Shown here one piece after another: positions 27,111 through 35,747 of a DNA stretch of 58,139 nt; the stretch's first letter is position 1; each line of letters starts with the position of its first letter. This DNA is from Acidimicrobiia bacterium (GTDB lineage Bacteria > Actinomycetota > Acidimicrobiia > IMCC26256 > PALSA-610). Location: contig JADGOO010000051.1 of the NCBI GenBank assembly GCA_017882905.1, forward strand, positions 1-58,139, written 5' to 3'. The position numbers were made by a program, and so were the translations under genes. The notes under the pieces were generated by a model. That model was given only the letters and a program-made list of their open reading frames with translations. It did not search any database and had not been told where the DNA came from.

Positions 27111-28723
27111 TGGCGTTCCAGATCGCTGACCTCTTCGAGCATGTGGCCGACGCCGTGGGCGCCCGCGTCGCGCTCGTCGACGACCGCGGCGCACAGCTCA
27201 CGTATCCCGAGCTCGATCGGGCCGCCAATCGGTGCGCGCACGCGCTCGACGCGCACGGCGTCGCCGTCGGCGATCACGTGGGCCTTGCGCTGCACAACTC
27301 GATCGAGCACGTGGTCGCCATGCTCGGCTGCTACAAGCGGCGCGCGGTGCCGGTGAACGTGAACTACCGCTACACGAGCCGCGAGCTCGACCACCTCGCA
27401 ACCGACGGCCGTTTGGTCGCGCTCCTCCACGACGACGACCTCACCGACGCGGTCTCCGGGATGGCGCACGCGCCACGAGTCACGATGCCGCTCGCCGAGC
27501 TGTTGCGTGAAGACCATCCCGACACGCGCGACTTCGCGCCCCGCTCGGGCGACGACCACTACATCCTCTACACGGGCGGCACGACCGGCCTGCCCAAGGG
27601 TGTGGTGTGGCGCCAGGAAGACATCTTCTTCGCCGCGATGGGCGGCGGCAATCCCGGCGGCCCTGCGCTGGAGCGGCCCGAGGACATCGGCGCCGCGGTG
27701 CTCGCCAACCCCGCGCAGAGAATCCGGCCGTTCCTCCCCGCCGGTCATCCCGGTCCGGCGCGACTCGTGGCCCTCTCGCTCGGGCCGCTCGTGCACGCCT
27801 CCGGGCAATGGGGTGCGCTCGGCACACTGCTCGGCGGCGGCACGCTCGTGATCAACACGCAGCGCCACATGGACCTCGGCAACGTGGTGGAGCTCGTGGA
27901 GCGCGAGCAGATCGCGATGCTCACCCTCGTGGGCGACGCGAGCGCGCGCCCGTTGCTCGACGCGTTGCGGTCGCGCACCTACGACACGTCGTCGTTGCTG
28001 CTGCTCGGATCGGGTGGCTCGATCCTGTCGGGCGACGTGAAGAGCGCGCTGCTCGACGCGCTGCCGACCGTGCTCGCGATCCTCGAAGCGATCGGCAGCA
28101 GCGAATCGCCATCGCAAGCAGTGTCGGTGGTCACCCGCGACTCGGCACCGACCAGCGGCCAATCGCTCACTTTCGCGCCGAAGCCCGAGACGCTGATCCT
28201 CGACGACCACCTCCGCCCGATCGAGCCGGGACGCGGCATCGCGGGCCGGCTCGCCACGAGGGGCCGCGTTCCGATCGGCTACCTCGGCGATCCCGAGCGC
28301 ACCGCGCGCACGATCGTCGAGCTCGACGGCATGCGATGGGTGCTACCCGGCGACTACGCCATCGCCGACGCCGACGGCACGATCCACCTGCTCGGCCGGG
28401 GCTCGCTGTGCATCAACACCGGCGGCGAGAAGGTGTACCCCGAGGAGGTGGAGGCCGTGCTGAAGCAGCACCCGTCGGTCGCTGATGTGCTCGTGGTCGG
28501 TCGCCCCGACGCGCGGTATGGCCAGCGTGTGGTCGCCGTCGTCGCGCCGCACGACGCCGCCGAGCCACCGTCGCTCGATTCCGTGCAGGAGCACGCGCGC
28601 CCCTTGCTCGCCGGCTACAAGCTGCCGCGCGCTCTCGTTCTCGTGGATGCGGTGCAACGGTCAGCCGCCGGGAAGGGTGACTACGCCTGGGCCCAGGAGG
28701 TGGCCGCCGCGGCATTCCCGTAG
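27110..28723 (+). CDS. acyl-CoA synthetase (FadD19/FadD17-like AMP-binding ligase)
   Basis: Forms an acyl-AMP and then an acyl-CoA from a carboxylic acid. The 537 residues carry the P-loop LYTGGTTGLPKGVVWRQEDIFF, a signature close to the mycobacterial ligases that activate steroid side-chain acids. GYLGDPERTARTI, GDYAIADADGTIHLLGRG and the C-terminal catalytic Lys in SAAGKGDY are also present. A branched or ring-containing acid is plausible, given the divergent Rieske oxygenase. No clear -10 box fits the 11-nt gap before the ATG, so its promoter must lie within the Rieske coding sequence. It converges on the TesB gene. Confidence 0.88.
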   Translation: MAFQIADLFEHVADAVGARVALVDDRGAQLTYPELDRAANRCAHALDAHGVAVGDHVGLALHNSIEHVVAMLGCYKRRAVPVNVNYRYTSRELDHLATDGRLVALLHDDDLTDAVSGMAHAPRVTMPLAELLREDHPDTRDFAPRSGDDHYILYTGGTTGLPKGVVWRQEDIFFAAMGGGNPGGPALERPEDIGAAVLANPAQRIRPFLPAGHPGPARLVALSLGPLVHASGQWGALGTLLGGGTLVINTQRHMDLGNVVELVEREQIAMLTLVGDASARPLLDALRSRTYDTSSLLLLGSGGSILSGDVKSALLDALPTVLAILEAIGSSESPSQAVSVVTRDSAPTSGQSLTFAPKPETLILDDHLRPIEPGRGIAGRLATRGRVPIGYLGDPERTARTIVELDGMRWVLPGDYAIADADGTIHLLGRGSLCINTGGEKVYPEEVEAVLKQHPSVADVLVVGRPDARYGQRVVAVVAPHDAAEPPSLDSVQEHARPLLAGYKLPRALVLVDAVQRSAAGKGDYAWAQEVAAAAFP

Positions 28724-28744
28724 CGGCGCGCCCAGAGCGGTGCG

Positions 28745-29545
28745 TCAGTGGCGGCGGCGCATCAAGCCCTCTTGCGCGATCGTCGCCACGTGCGCACCCT
28801 CGGAGTCGAACACGCGGGCGAGCGCGAGGCCGCGCACGTCGGCCACGCCGTGGCCGTCGAGGTCGAAGCACAGCCAGCTGTCAGCGCGCAGCGGGCGGTG
28901 GAACCAGATGGCGTGATCGAGGCTCGCCGTCATGAGGTTCTCCCAGTCGCCGCCGAGCGGGTGCGGCAACATGGCGATGCCGAGCAGGTCTTCGTCGGAC
29001 AGGTACGCGAACGCGCAGGCCTGCAACATCGGGTCGTCGGGCAACGATTCCGGCACCCTGAGCCACGACACGCCGTGGGCCCGCGGTTCGCGAGCCCGCA
29101 CCACCACTCGGTGCTCGAAGAACGCGTCGCTCGGCGAGAGCACGGCGTCTTCGGGGCGGCCCGCGTCGGGCGCACGCACCGACTGCACATCGTCACCGTC
29201 CTCGGGTGCGTGGAACGACGCGATGAGGTTCAAGATCGCGCCGCCTTCTTGATAGGCGACCACTTGGCGAGTCGTGAACGACCGGCCGTCACGCACCCGC
29301 TCCACCTCGAACAGCACCGGGCGCCGTTCGTCGCCGGCGCGCACGAAGTACGCGTGCAGCGAATGGGGGCGATGGTCGGTGTCGACGGTGTGCCCGGCCG
29401 CGCGCAGCGCCTGGGCCACGACCTGACCGCCGTAGATCCGGCCCCAGCCGAGCTCGGGGCCGGCGCCGAGGAAGGCGTCGGGCTTCACGCGCTCGAGCTC
29501 GAGTAGCGAGACGAGATCGGTCACGGGGTGTAGCAGCACGCTCAT
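28745..29545 (-). CDS. tesB: acyl-CoA thioesterase II (TesB)
   Basis: Hydrolyses acyl-CoA to acid and CoA. The 266 residues form a double hotdog fold. The first half has GWGRIYGGQVVAQALRAA and HSLHAYFVRAGD; the second has ATASLDHAIWFHRPLRADSWL-type sequence (here TASLDHAIWFHRP). The catalytic Asp sits in SLDHAIW. ATG 29545 lies 8 nt after -10 box TAGCCT (29554-29559), which itself overlaps the end of the upstream sulfatase gene, so the gene can be expressed separately from it. Confidence 0.9.
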   Translation of the reverse strand: MSVLLHPVTDLVSLLELERVKPDAFLGAGPELGWGRIYGGQVVAQALRAAGHTVDTDHRPHSLHAYFVRAGDERRPVLFEVERVRDGRSFTTRQVVAYQEGGAILNLIASFHAPEDGDDVQSVRAPDAGRPEDAVLSPSDAFFEHRVVVRAREPRAHGVSWLRVPESLPDDPMLQACAFAYLSDEDLLGIAMLPHPLGGDWENLMTASLDHAIWFHRPLRADSWLCFDLDGHGVADVRGLALARVFDSEGAHVATIAQEGLMRRRH

Positions 29546-29556
29546 GGGCGCGCAGG

Positions 29557-31065
29557 CTACGAAGTTGGCGGTACCGGCTTCGTCTCGGCGCTCCGACACG
29601 TTGCCCCGACGCACTTCTCGAGTGGCGCCAGATAGGCATGCCACTGCGCCAGCACGGCCGCCGATGTGGTGCCGGCGAGGTTCTGGAGCTCGTCGGGGTC
29701 GGTCGACAGGTTGTACAGCTCGCGTTCGCCGGTCGTGTACTCCACATAGAGGGAGTGCGCCGTGCGCACCCCTTCGTAGGTGGGGATCACCGCCGGTTCG
29801 GCCTTGGCGAGGACGCCCTTGCCGGCGGTCTCGATATCGAGGTCGCCCGCGAGCTGTTCGGGCGCGTGTTCGAGCAGATAGCCGTCGCGCCAGTCGGTGG
29901 GCGTCGCCGCGCCGTGCCAGATGTCGAGCATCGAACGACCGTCGGCGGTCGACGGCACCGTTGCACCGGCGACTGCGGCAATCGTCGGCGCGATGTCGAC
30001 GTTGCCGGTGAGCGCGCTCGAGTGCGATCCGGCCGTGATGCCCGGGCCCCGCACGTAAAAGGGAACGTGGATGTCGTCGTCGTACGGGGTGCGCTTCCCC
30101 GCCGCGAGCCGGTGCTCGCCGAGATGGAATCCGTTGTCGGAGGTGAAGACCACGTAGGTGTCGGAGAGGATCCCGTCGTGTTGCAGTTCCGTCATCAGCT
30201 CGGCGACTCCCCGATCGACGGCTTGGAGCGAACGGATCCGTCGGCGGTACAGGTCGTCGCTCGCCGCAATCACCGTGGGCGAGAGCTCCGGCAGCTTGCG
30301 CAACCAGGCCGGCTTGTCGGAGACATCGGCCTCGTTGAACGAGGGCGGCCGCGGCGCGATCGCGTTGGGGAACAGCTTCATGTCGCGCGGCGCCGGCGTG
30401 GCGGGCTGGTGAGGCGCGAAGTACGCGAGATCGAGGAAGAACGACTTGCCGTGTTGCGCTTCGCTGTGGATGAACTGCTTGGCGTACGCCGTGTAGGCGT
30501 TCGTGCCGTAGTCGGCGGCGGCGTGCGCGCGGTGGATCTTCGTTCCGTTGTGGATGAGGTCGTAGTTGTACTCGCCGTAGGCCGCGGGCGAGTCGATCGC
30601 ACCCCACCATTGCGTCCAACCCGGCGGCTGGTAGGTGCGCCCGGCGGGAACCGGATAGCCATTCAGGTACTTGCCGATCAGCGCGCTGTCGTAGCTGCCC
30701 GACTGCAGCCACGTGGCAATCGTCGATTGCTCGCCCTTGCGGTGGTACAGAGCTTGAAAGCCTCCGTTCGGCCCGGCGTTGGCGAACACTCCCGTGTTGT
30801 GCGCGTATTGACCGAGGATCATCGATGTGCGCGACGGGCAGCACAGCGAGTTGCTGATGAAGTAGTCGTCGAGCGTCATGCCCTGGCTCGCGATGAGCTG
30901 GCGCACATGCGGGAGGTACGAGACCTCGCGCAGGTCGAGGTCGTCGGTGAGCACGACGACGACGTTCGGACGGCTCGGCTTCTTGAACCCGTGCGAGCTT
31001 CCGCCCGAGCACGCAGCCAGCGCCAGCAGGGCGATAACAATCGCAACGGAAGTGAGGCGGCGCAC
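29557..31065 (-). CDS. sulfatase lipoprotein
   Basis: Extracytoplasmic, membrane-anchored sulfate ester hydrolase of the alkaline-phosphatase superfamily, 502 residues. The signal peptide ends in the lipobox LALAAC, lipidated at Cys19. The metal-binding PNVVVVLTDD (33-42) and the formylglycine motif CCPSR (75-79, Cys75 converted) are intact. GKYLNGY and SDNGFHLGEHRL complete the site. It is closest in style to N-sulfoglucosamine or glucosamine-6-sulfatases, so a sulfated polysaccharide is a reasonable guess. The GTG start follows TAGGGT (31075-31080) by 9 nt. No formylglycine-generating enzyme is in the window. Confidence 0.9.
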   Translation of the reverse strand: MRRLTSVAIVIALLALAACSGGSSHGFKKPSRPNVVVVLTDDLDLREVSYLPHVRQLIASQGMTLDDYFISNSLCCPSRTSMILGQYAHNTGVFANAGPNGGFQALYHRKGEQSTIATWLQSGSYDSALIGKYLNGYPVPAGRTYQPPGWTQWWGAIDSPAAYGEYNYDLIHNGTKIHRAHAAADYGTNAYTAYAKQFIHSEAQHGKSFFLDLAYFAPHQPATPAPRDMKLFPNAIAPRPPSFNEADVSDKPAWLRKLPELSPTVIAASDDLYRRRIRSLQAVDRGVAELMTELQHDGILSDTYVVFTSDNGFHLGEHRLAAGKRTPYDDDIHVPFYVRGPGITAGSHSSALTGNVDIAPTIAAVAGATVPSTADGRSMLDIWHGAATPTDWRDGYLLEHAPEQLAGDLDIETAGKGVLAKAEPAVIPTYEGVRTAHSLYVEYTTGERELYNLSTDPDELQNLAGTTSAAVLAQWHAYLAPLEKCVGATCRSAETKPVPPTS

Positions 31066-31133
31066 GAGCGCCGGACCCTAGGCGGAGGTTCACGGCGCCC
31101 CGGCGCGGCTCTCAGGTTACGTACGCTGCGCGC

Positions 31134-31637
31134 GTGCAATCGGCGCAACCACACGACCGGGCGAGGCCGTCAGGACCACCGCGACTCCTGGTCGTATGGC
31201 ATTCCCGAACCGGTGGAGCTCGCGCGTTGGCCGACGCGCTCGTTCAGGGTGCGTGCGATCCTGAGGCCGGCGACATCGACGTCGTGGTGCGCCGAACCCC
31301 CGATGCGAGCGCCCGCGACGTGCGCTCGTGCAACGCGCTCGCGCTCGTGACGCCCACCCATTTCGGCTACATGAGCGGTCTCACAAAGGACTTCTTCGAG
31401 CGAGTGTTCCTCGCGTGCCTCGACAACACCGTCGGCCTGCCGTGGGCGCTCGTGGTCAAGGGCACGACCGATGCCTCGGGCGCGGTGCAGAGCGTCGAGC
31501 GGATCGTGACCGGCTTGAAGTGGCGCGCGATCGCACCCCCGCTCGTGGTACAGGGAGACGTGGATCAGCGCGCGCTCGATGCCGCGCACGAGCTGGGCCA
31601 GACGCTCACGGCCAGTCTCGACGCCGGCCTGTTCTGA
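31134..31637 (+). CDS. flavodoxin-family FMN-binding protein
   Basis: 167 residues with the FMN phosphate loop WHSRTGGARALADAL and the isoalloxazine-side segment THFGYMSGLTKDFFERVF, as in WrbA- or NADPH-dependent FMN-reductase-like proteins. It probably binds FMN and acts as an oxidoreductase or electron carrier; the partner is unknown. GTG 31134 lies 6 nt after -10 box TACGCT (31122-31127). It leads a plus-strand run with the EthD-like and DMT genes. Confidence 0.72.
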   Translation: MQSAQPHDRARPSGPPRLLVVWHSRTGGARALADALVQGACDPEAGDIDVVVRRTPDASARDVRSCNALALVTPTHFGYMSGLTKDFFERVFLACLDNTVGLPWALVVKGTTDASGAVQSVERIVTGLKWRAIAPPLVVQGDVDQRALDAAHELGQTLTASLDAGLF

Positions 31638-31670
31638 GATGCCAGAATCGGCGTCGATGAGGGGCGCACC

Positions 31671-32423
31671 ATGAACAAGGTCCAGGTCGGCTTCTTCTCC
31701 TTCACGGAGATCACCGACCCTGCCGAGCACCATGCCTACAACGAGTGGCACATGCTCGACCACATGCCGGAGCAGTACCCGATCCCGGGCGTCGCCTACG
31801 GCCAACGGTGGGTGCGCACGCCGGCGTTGCGCGCGGCGTCGCTGGTGGCCGCCGACTCTCCGTTCGACCCGGTGCACTACGTGACGCTCTACCTGATGAC
31901 CGACCCGGTCGATCGCACGTTGCGCGACTTCTACACACTGGGCGGCGACCTCCGCGCGCTGGGTCGCTTCCACGCCTTTCGCCGCTCGCACCTGTCGGGG
32001 CCGCTGCGGTTCCTCGAGTCGACGGTGGCCCAACGCGTGCTGGTCTCGGCCGACGCGGTGCCGTACCGCCCGCACCGCGGCGTGCACGTGATCGTCGAGC
32101 GAGTCGAGCAGCACGATGCCGACTACCTCCAGTGGTGCCACACGCATCATGCGACGGCGCTGTGCGCGCTCGAGGGCGTGGCCGGCGTGTGGCAGTTCGC
32201 AACGAGTCCGGCGTACAAGGACCACGTGTGGGAGCCCGGCAATCGCCGCGTCACGGTGTGCTGGCTCGACGGCGACGTGAACGAGACGAGCGCCACCGCC
32301 CACCGGCTCGACCGAGTACGACGCGAGCGCGCCGCGGGCCTCACCACCACGGAGCTCTCCAGCGGCTTCGAGACGATCACGCCGTGGCAGTGGAGCTGGT
32401 TCGACGACCCGCGCCACGCCTGA
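31671..32423 (+). CDS. tandem EthD-like (dimeric alpha-beta barrel) protein
   Basis: I do not recognise a specific family. The 250 residues look like two ferredoxin-like repeats. The first, residues of about 1-50, has YNEWHMLDHMPEQYPIPGVAYGQRW; the second, about 140-185, has YLQWCHTHHATALCALEGVAGVWQF. This W..H..EH...PGV pattern is that of EthD and related ring-cleavage or monooxygenase accessory folds. It has a good Shine-Dalgarno, GAGGGG, 6 nt before the ATG. The function is unknown. It lies between a flavodoxin and a DMT transporter in one transcription direction. Confidence 0.5.
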   Translation: MNKVQVGFFSFTEITDPAEHHAYNEWHMLDHMPEQYPIPGVAYGQRWVRTPALRAASLVAADSPFDPVHYVTLYLMTDPVDRTLRDFYTLGGDLRALGRFHAFRRSHLSGPLRFLESTVAQRVLVSADAVPYRPHRGVHVIVERVEQHDADYLQWCHTHHATALCALEGVAGVWQFATSPAYKDHVWEPGNRRVTVCWLDGDVNETSATAHRLDRVRRERAAGLTTTELSSGFETITPWQWSWFDDPRHA

Positions 32424-32438
32424 GATCGCACCGACTGC

Positions 32439-33275
32439 ATGGCGATCGCACTGAGCCTCGTCGGCGCGATCGTCTTCGGTTGCGCCGACTTCTGGGGTGG
32501 CCTCGCCACCCGCCGGTCCGACGCCACAGTCGCGGTGGTGGTCATCACCCAGGTCGCCGGGCTGGCTGCGCTCATGGTGATCGCTCCGTTGTCGGGAGCG
32601 ACCCACGTGGCCGTGTCGGATCTGGTGTGGGGCGCGGGCGCAGGGCTGTGCGGCGCCACCGGACTCTTGTTCTTCTACCGCGCGCTCGCCGACGGCACGA
32701 TGAGCATCGTGTCGCCGATCACCGCGGTGGTCTCGGCGATCGTGCCGCTGCTCGCCGGCGTCGCGCTCGGTGACCGACCCGCAGCCTGGGCGTGGGCCGG
32801 GATCGTGATCGGACTCGGCGCCATCATCTTGTTCGGCGGCGTGCCCCACCCGCACGGCGTGGCGCGTGTCGCGGTCACCGGCGCCGTGCTCGGCGGACTC
32901 GGCTTCGGCACGTTCTTCGTGCTGCTGGCGCGCAGTGGATCGACCGCGGGCATGTGGCCGCTCGTGGCCGCCCGCGGCTGTTCCGGTGCGCTGCTCTTCG
33001 CGTGGGCGAAGGCGCGCCGCCAACCGATCGGGCTACCCCGCGCGGTGTGGAAGATCGCGCTCGCCGCGGGCATCGGCGACGTGAGCGCCAACGCCCTGTA
33101 CCTCGCGGCCACCCACCACGGCCTGCTCGCCGTGGTGGGCGTGATCATCGCGCTCTACCCGGCGAGCACCCTCGTGCTGGCGCGCATCGTCTTGCACGAG
33201 CGCCTCCAGCCGTTGCACTGGGTGGCGCTCGTGGCAGCCGCCGGTGCCGTCACGATGATCGTCGTCGGCAGCTGA
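32439..33275 (+). CDS. EamA/DMT-superfamily membrane transporter
   Basis: 278 residues, about ten transmembrane helices in two EamA halves, starting IALSLVGAIVFGCADFWGGLATRR. It is a paralog of the protein encoded at 5779-6696 (both have a CADFWGG/TSDFCGG start and an APV or SPI-TAVVSAIVPLL segment). The substrate is unknown. It lies 15 nt after the EthD-like gene, probably in an operon. Short complementary segments AGCTGA/TCAGCT (33270-33296) straddle the convergent stops. Confidence 0.85.
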   Translation: MAIALSLVGAIVFGCADFWGGLATRRSDATVAVVVITQVAGLAALMVIAPLSGATHVAVSDLVWGAGAGLCGATGLLFFYRALADGTMSIVSPITAVVSAIVPLLAGVALGDRPAAWAWAGIVIGLGAIILFGGVPHPHGVARVAVTGAVLGGLGFGTFFVLLARSGSTAGMWPLVAARGCSGALLFAWAKARRQPIGLPRAVWKIALAAGIGDVSANALYLAATHHGLLAVVGVIIALYPASTLVLARIVLHERLQPLHWVALVAAAGAVTMIVVGS

Positions 33276-33290
33276 CCCACCGGGCGCTGC

Positions 33291-33779
33291 TCAGCTCTTG
33301 AGTGCCGTCTCGATCGCGCTGACGAGCGGCTCCGCTTCGGGCTCGACCATCGGCGAGAACCGCGCGATGACGCTGCCGTCGCGATCGACGAGGAACTTCT
33401 CGAAGTTCCAGCGGATGTCGCCGTCGTGGCCTTCGGCGTCGGCCGTCTTGGTGAGCTCCTGATAGAGAGCGTGACGGTCGTCGCCGTTCACGTCGATCTT
33501 CTCGAAGATCGGGAACTGCACCCCGTAGTTCACCGAGCAGAACTCGGCGATCTCGTCGGGGCTGCCCGGCTCCTGGGCACCGAATTGGTTGCACGGGAAC
33601 CCGAGCACCTCGAAGCCCTGGTCGCCGTAGCGATCGTGCAGGTTCTGGAGACCCGTGTACTGCGGCGTGAGGCCGCACTTCGACGCCACGTTCACCATGA
33701 GCGTGACCTTGCCGGACTGCTCGGCGAGCCGGCCGGACTTGCCATCGAGTGAGCTGATCGCTGTGTCGTAAAGGGACAT
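33291..33779 (-). CDS. glutathione peroxidase family protein (Cys-type thiol peroxidase)
   Basis: 162 residues. The peroxidatic Cys lies in ASKCGLTPQYTGL; a conserved GFPCNQFGAQEPG (with the likely resolving-Cys region) and WNFEKFLVDRDG follow. Bacterial Cys-GPx enzymes usually use thioredoxin rather than glutathione; actinobacteria lack glutathione, so thioredoxin or mycoredoxin is the likely reductant. ATG 33779 is 7 nt after -10 box TACCCT (33787-33792). It is divergent from the aminopropyltransferase, with start codons 31 nt apart. Confidence 0.92.
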   Translation of the reverse strand: MSLYDTAISSLDGKSGRLAEQSGKVTLMVNVASKCGLTPQYTGLQNLHDRYGDQGFEVLGFPCNQFGAQEPGSPDEIAEFCSVNYGVQFPIFEKIDVNGDDRHALYQELTKTADAEGHDGDIRWNFEKFLVDRDGSVIARFSPMVEPEAEPLVSAIETALKS

Positions 33780-33809
33780 GGAGCGCAGGGTACTCATTAG
33801 CCTCGGGTC

Positions 33810-34748
33810 ATGGAAGACGCCGGGATCTGGCTGCGCGAGCTGATCACGCCCTACGACGTGTACCTGCACGGTGCGAGCGAGATCCTGCTGTGGCGGCGCA
33901 CCGAGTTCCAAGAGATCTGCATCGTGCAGACCGAAGCCTTTGGCAAGAAGCTGTTCCTCGACGGCATCGTCCAGTCGAGCGAGGCCGACGAGTTCATCTA
34001 CCACGAGGCGCTCGTGCAGCCTGCGATGCTGACGGCAGGGATGCCGCGCCGGGTGCTCGTGCTCGGCGGCGGCGAGGGCGCGTGCCTGCGCGAAGTGCTG
34101 CGCTGGGACACCGTCACCGAGGCGGTGATGATCGATATCGACGCCGAGGTCGTGAGTGCGTGCCGCGCCCACCTCCCCGAATGGAGCCAGGGCGCCTTCC
34201 ACGATCCCCGGGTACAGCTCCTCCACACCGACGCGGTGCAGTACCTCGAGCACGTGCGCGAGCCCTTCGACGTGATCATCTCCGACATGACCGACCCGGT
34301 CGAAGACGGACCTTCCACGTTCTGCTTCACGCGTGAGTACTTCCGGCGCGTGCAAGCAGCCCTCGGCGACCACGGCGTCTTCGCGCTCCAGGCCGGTCCG
34401 CTCTCACCACCAGAGATCTCGCTCCACGCCAAGGTGTTGCGCACCATGGAGCTCGAGTTCGGGCACGTCCAGGCGTATCCGTGCAACGCCGCCGTCTACG
34501 GCCGCCCGCTCGGCTTCGCTGTCGCGAGCCGCACGCCGATCCACGCGCGCCTCGATCCCGAGCGCACGGCACCGGTGCTCGACGCGCACGTGCGCGGCCC
34601 GCTGCGCTACATCGACGCGCACGTGGCGCGTGGTCTCATGGCCACCCCACCTTTCGTGCGCGCGGCCATCGACGCGAGCGACGTGGTGTACACCGACGCC
34701 GTTCCGCCCCGAACCGCGCACGCCGCGGGATGGGAGGCCGGCGCATGA
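33810..34748 (+). CDS. speE: polyamine aminopropyltransferase, thermospermine-synthase-like
   Basis: Transfers aminopropyl from decarboxylated SAM to a polyamine. The 312 residues carry the SAM-binding GGGEG (86-90, instead of GGGDG) and SDMTDPVEDGP at 158-167, where classical spermidine synthases have SSDP. These features, with YHEALVQPAM and QAGPLSPPE, match the plant ACL5/bacterial thermospermine or agmatine-aminopropyl group better than canonical SpeE. ATG 33810 is 6 nt after -10 box TAGCCT. It overlaps the DinB-MOSC gene by ATGA. No SAM decarboxylase gene is nearby. Confidence 0.85.
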   Translation: MEDAGIWLRELITPYDVYLHGASEILLWRRTEFQEICIVQTEAFGKKLFLDGIVQSSEADEFIYHEALVQPAMLTAGMPRRVLVLGGGEGACLREVLRWDTVTEAVMIDIDAEVVSACRAHLPEWSQGAFHDPRVQLLHTDAVQYLEHVREPFDVIISDMTDPVEDGPSTFCFTREYFRRVQAALGDHGVFALQAGPLSPPEISLHAKVLRTMELEFGHVQAYPCNAAVYGRPLGFAVASRTPIHARLDPERTAPVLDAHVRGPLRYIDAHVARGLMATPPFVRAAIDASDVVYTDAVPPRTAHAAGWEAGA

Positions 34749-35719
34749 TCGAGCAGTGCCACGAGTGCGGCTTCGACAGCGCGGCGTACACCGACGACGA
34801 CGTGCAGGGTTCGTTGCGCGCTGTCGCACCCTGGTGGGGCCTGCTCACCGAAGGCGTCGCCGACGATGTCCTGCACGCCCGCCCGGCCGATGGCGTGTGG
34901 TCGGCGATCGAGTACGGCGAGCACACGGCCGAGGTGCTGCGCCTGCTCACGTTCGGACTGAGCTGGATGCTCACCGACGACAACCCTGTGTTCCCGTCGG
35001 TCGAGCCGCCCCCGTTGAGTGCCCCGCCGTCGTCGGCGTCGCTCGCCGATGTGAGCGCGGCGCTCGCCACGGCCGCTGCGGAGCTGGGTGCGCAGACTGC
35101 GCAGGTCAGTGCCGGGCTCGGCGCACGCACGGCGACGCTCGGCGACGGCTCGGCGATCGACGCCGCGTGGCTAGCCCGCCACGCCGTGCACGACGCGCTG
35201 CACCACCTGCACGACGTGGGCCGCAACCTCGTAGCCCTGGGCGCCGGAGCCGCACCACACCGCGGCGTCGTCGAGCAGGTGAGCTCCTCCGATGGCGGCG
35301 TCCCGAAGCGAGCCGTACCGTCCGCGCAGGTGGGCCCACGCGGGCTCGAGGGCGACCGCCAGGGAACGCGACGCCATCATGGGCGCCAGTGGCAGGCGCT
35401 GTGTCTCATGAGCGCCGAGGCCATCGAGCGCATGCAGGCCGAGGGCCACCCGATCAGCTTCGCCGCCGCGGGCGAGAACATCACCGTGCGCGGCATCGAC
35501 TGGGCCGCGCTGCGGCCCGGCAACCGCGTGCAGATCGGCGGGGCGCTCTGCGAGGTGACGGTGCCCGCTCTGCCGTGCGCGAACAACGCCCAGTGGTTCT
35601 CCGACCGCGACTTCATGCGCATGCACCATGAGCACCACCGAGGTGAGACCCGCTGGTACGCAAGCGTCGTCGACGGCGGCACCGTGTGCGCGGGCGACGA
35701 CGTCGTGCTCGAGCCGTGA
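34745..35719 (+). CDS. DinB-like / MOSC-domain fusion protein
   Basis: 324 residues. Residues 1-165 are a DinB/maleylpyruvate-isomerase-N-like four-helix domain starting CHECGFD, with candidate metal ligands His60 and the HDALHHLHD cluster (149-157). Residues of about 180-320 are a MOSC domain (molybdenum-cofactor sulfurase C-terminal type): SDGGVPKRAV, GLEGDRQ, ENITVRGIDWAALRPG, and the conserved Cys278 in LPCANN. MOSC proteins bind sulfur at this Cys or reduce N-hydroxylated compounds. DinB domains in this phylum often use thiol cofactors such as mycothiol. The function of the fusion is unknown. It is translationally coupled to the aminopropyltransferase and followed by a sulfatase. Confidence 0.75.
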   Translation: MIEQCHECGFDSAAYTDDDVQGSLRAVAPWWGLLTEGVADDVLHARPADGVWSAIEYGEHTAEVLRLLTFGLSWMLTDDNPVFPSVEPPPLSAPPSSASLADVSAALATAAAELGAQTAQVSAGLGARTATLGDGSAIDAAWLARHAVHDALHHLHDVGRNLVALGAGAAPHRGVVEQVSSSDGGVPKRAVPSAQVGPRGLEGDRQGTRRHHGRQWQALCLMSAEAIERMQAEGHPISFAAAGENITVRGIDWAALRPGNRVQIGGALCEVTVPALPCANNAQWFSDRDFMRMHHEHHRGETRWYASVVDGGTVCAGDDVVLEP

Positions 35720-35747
35720 GTCGAACGAATCAGAGGATCACCGCTCG

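Noticed and set aside
33270-33296. AGCTGA...TCAGCT around convergent stops as a terminator
   Set aside because: Six base pairs with a 15-nt loop; half of the symmetry comes automatically from two facing TGA stops.
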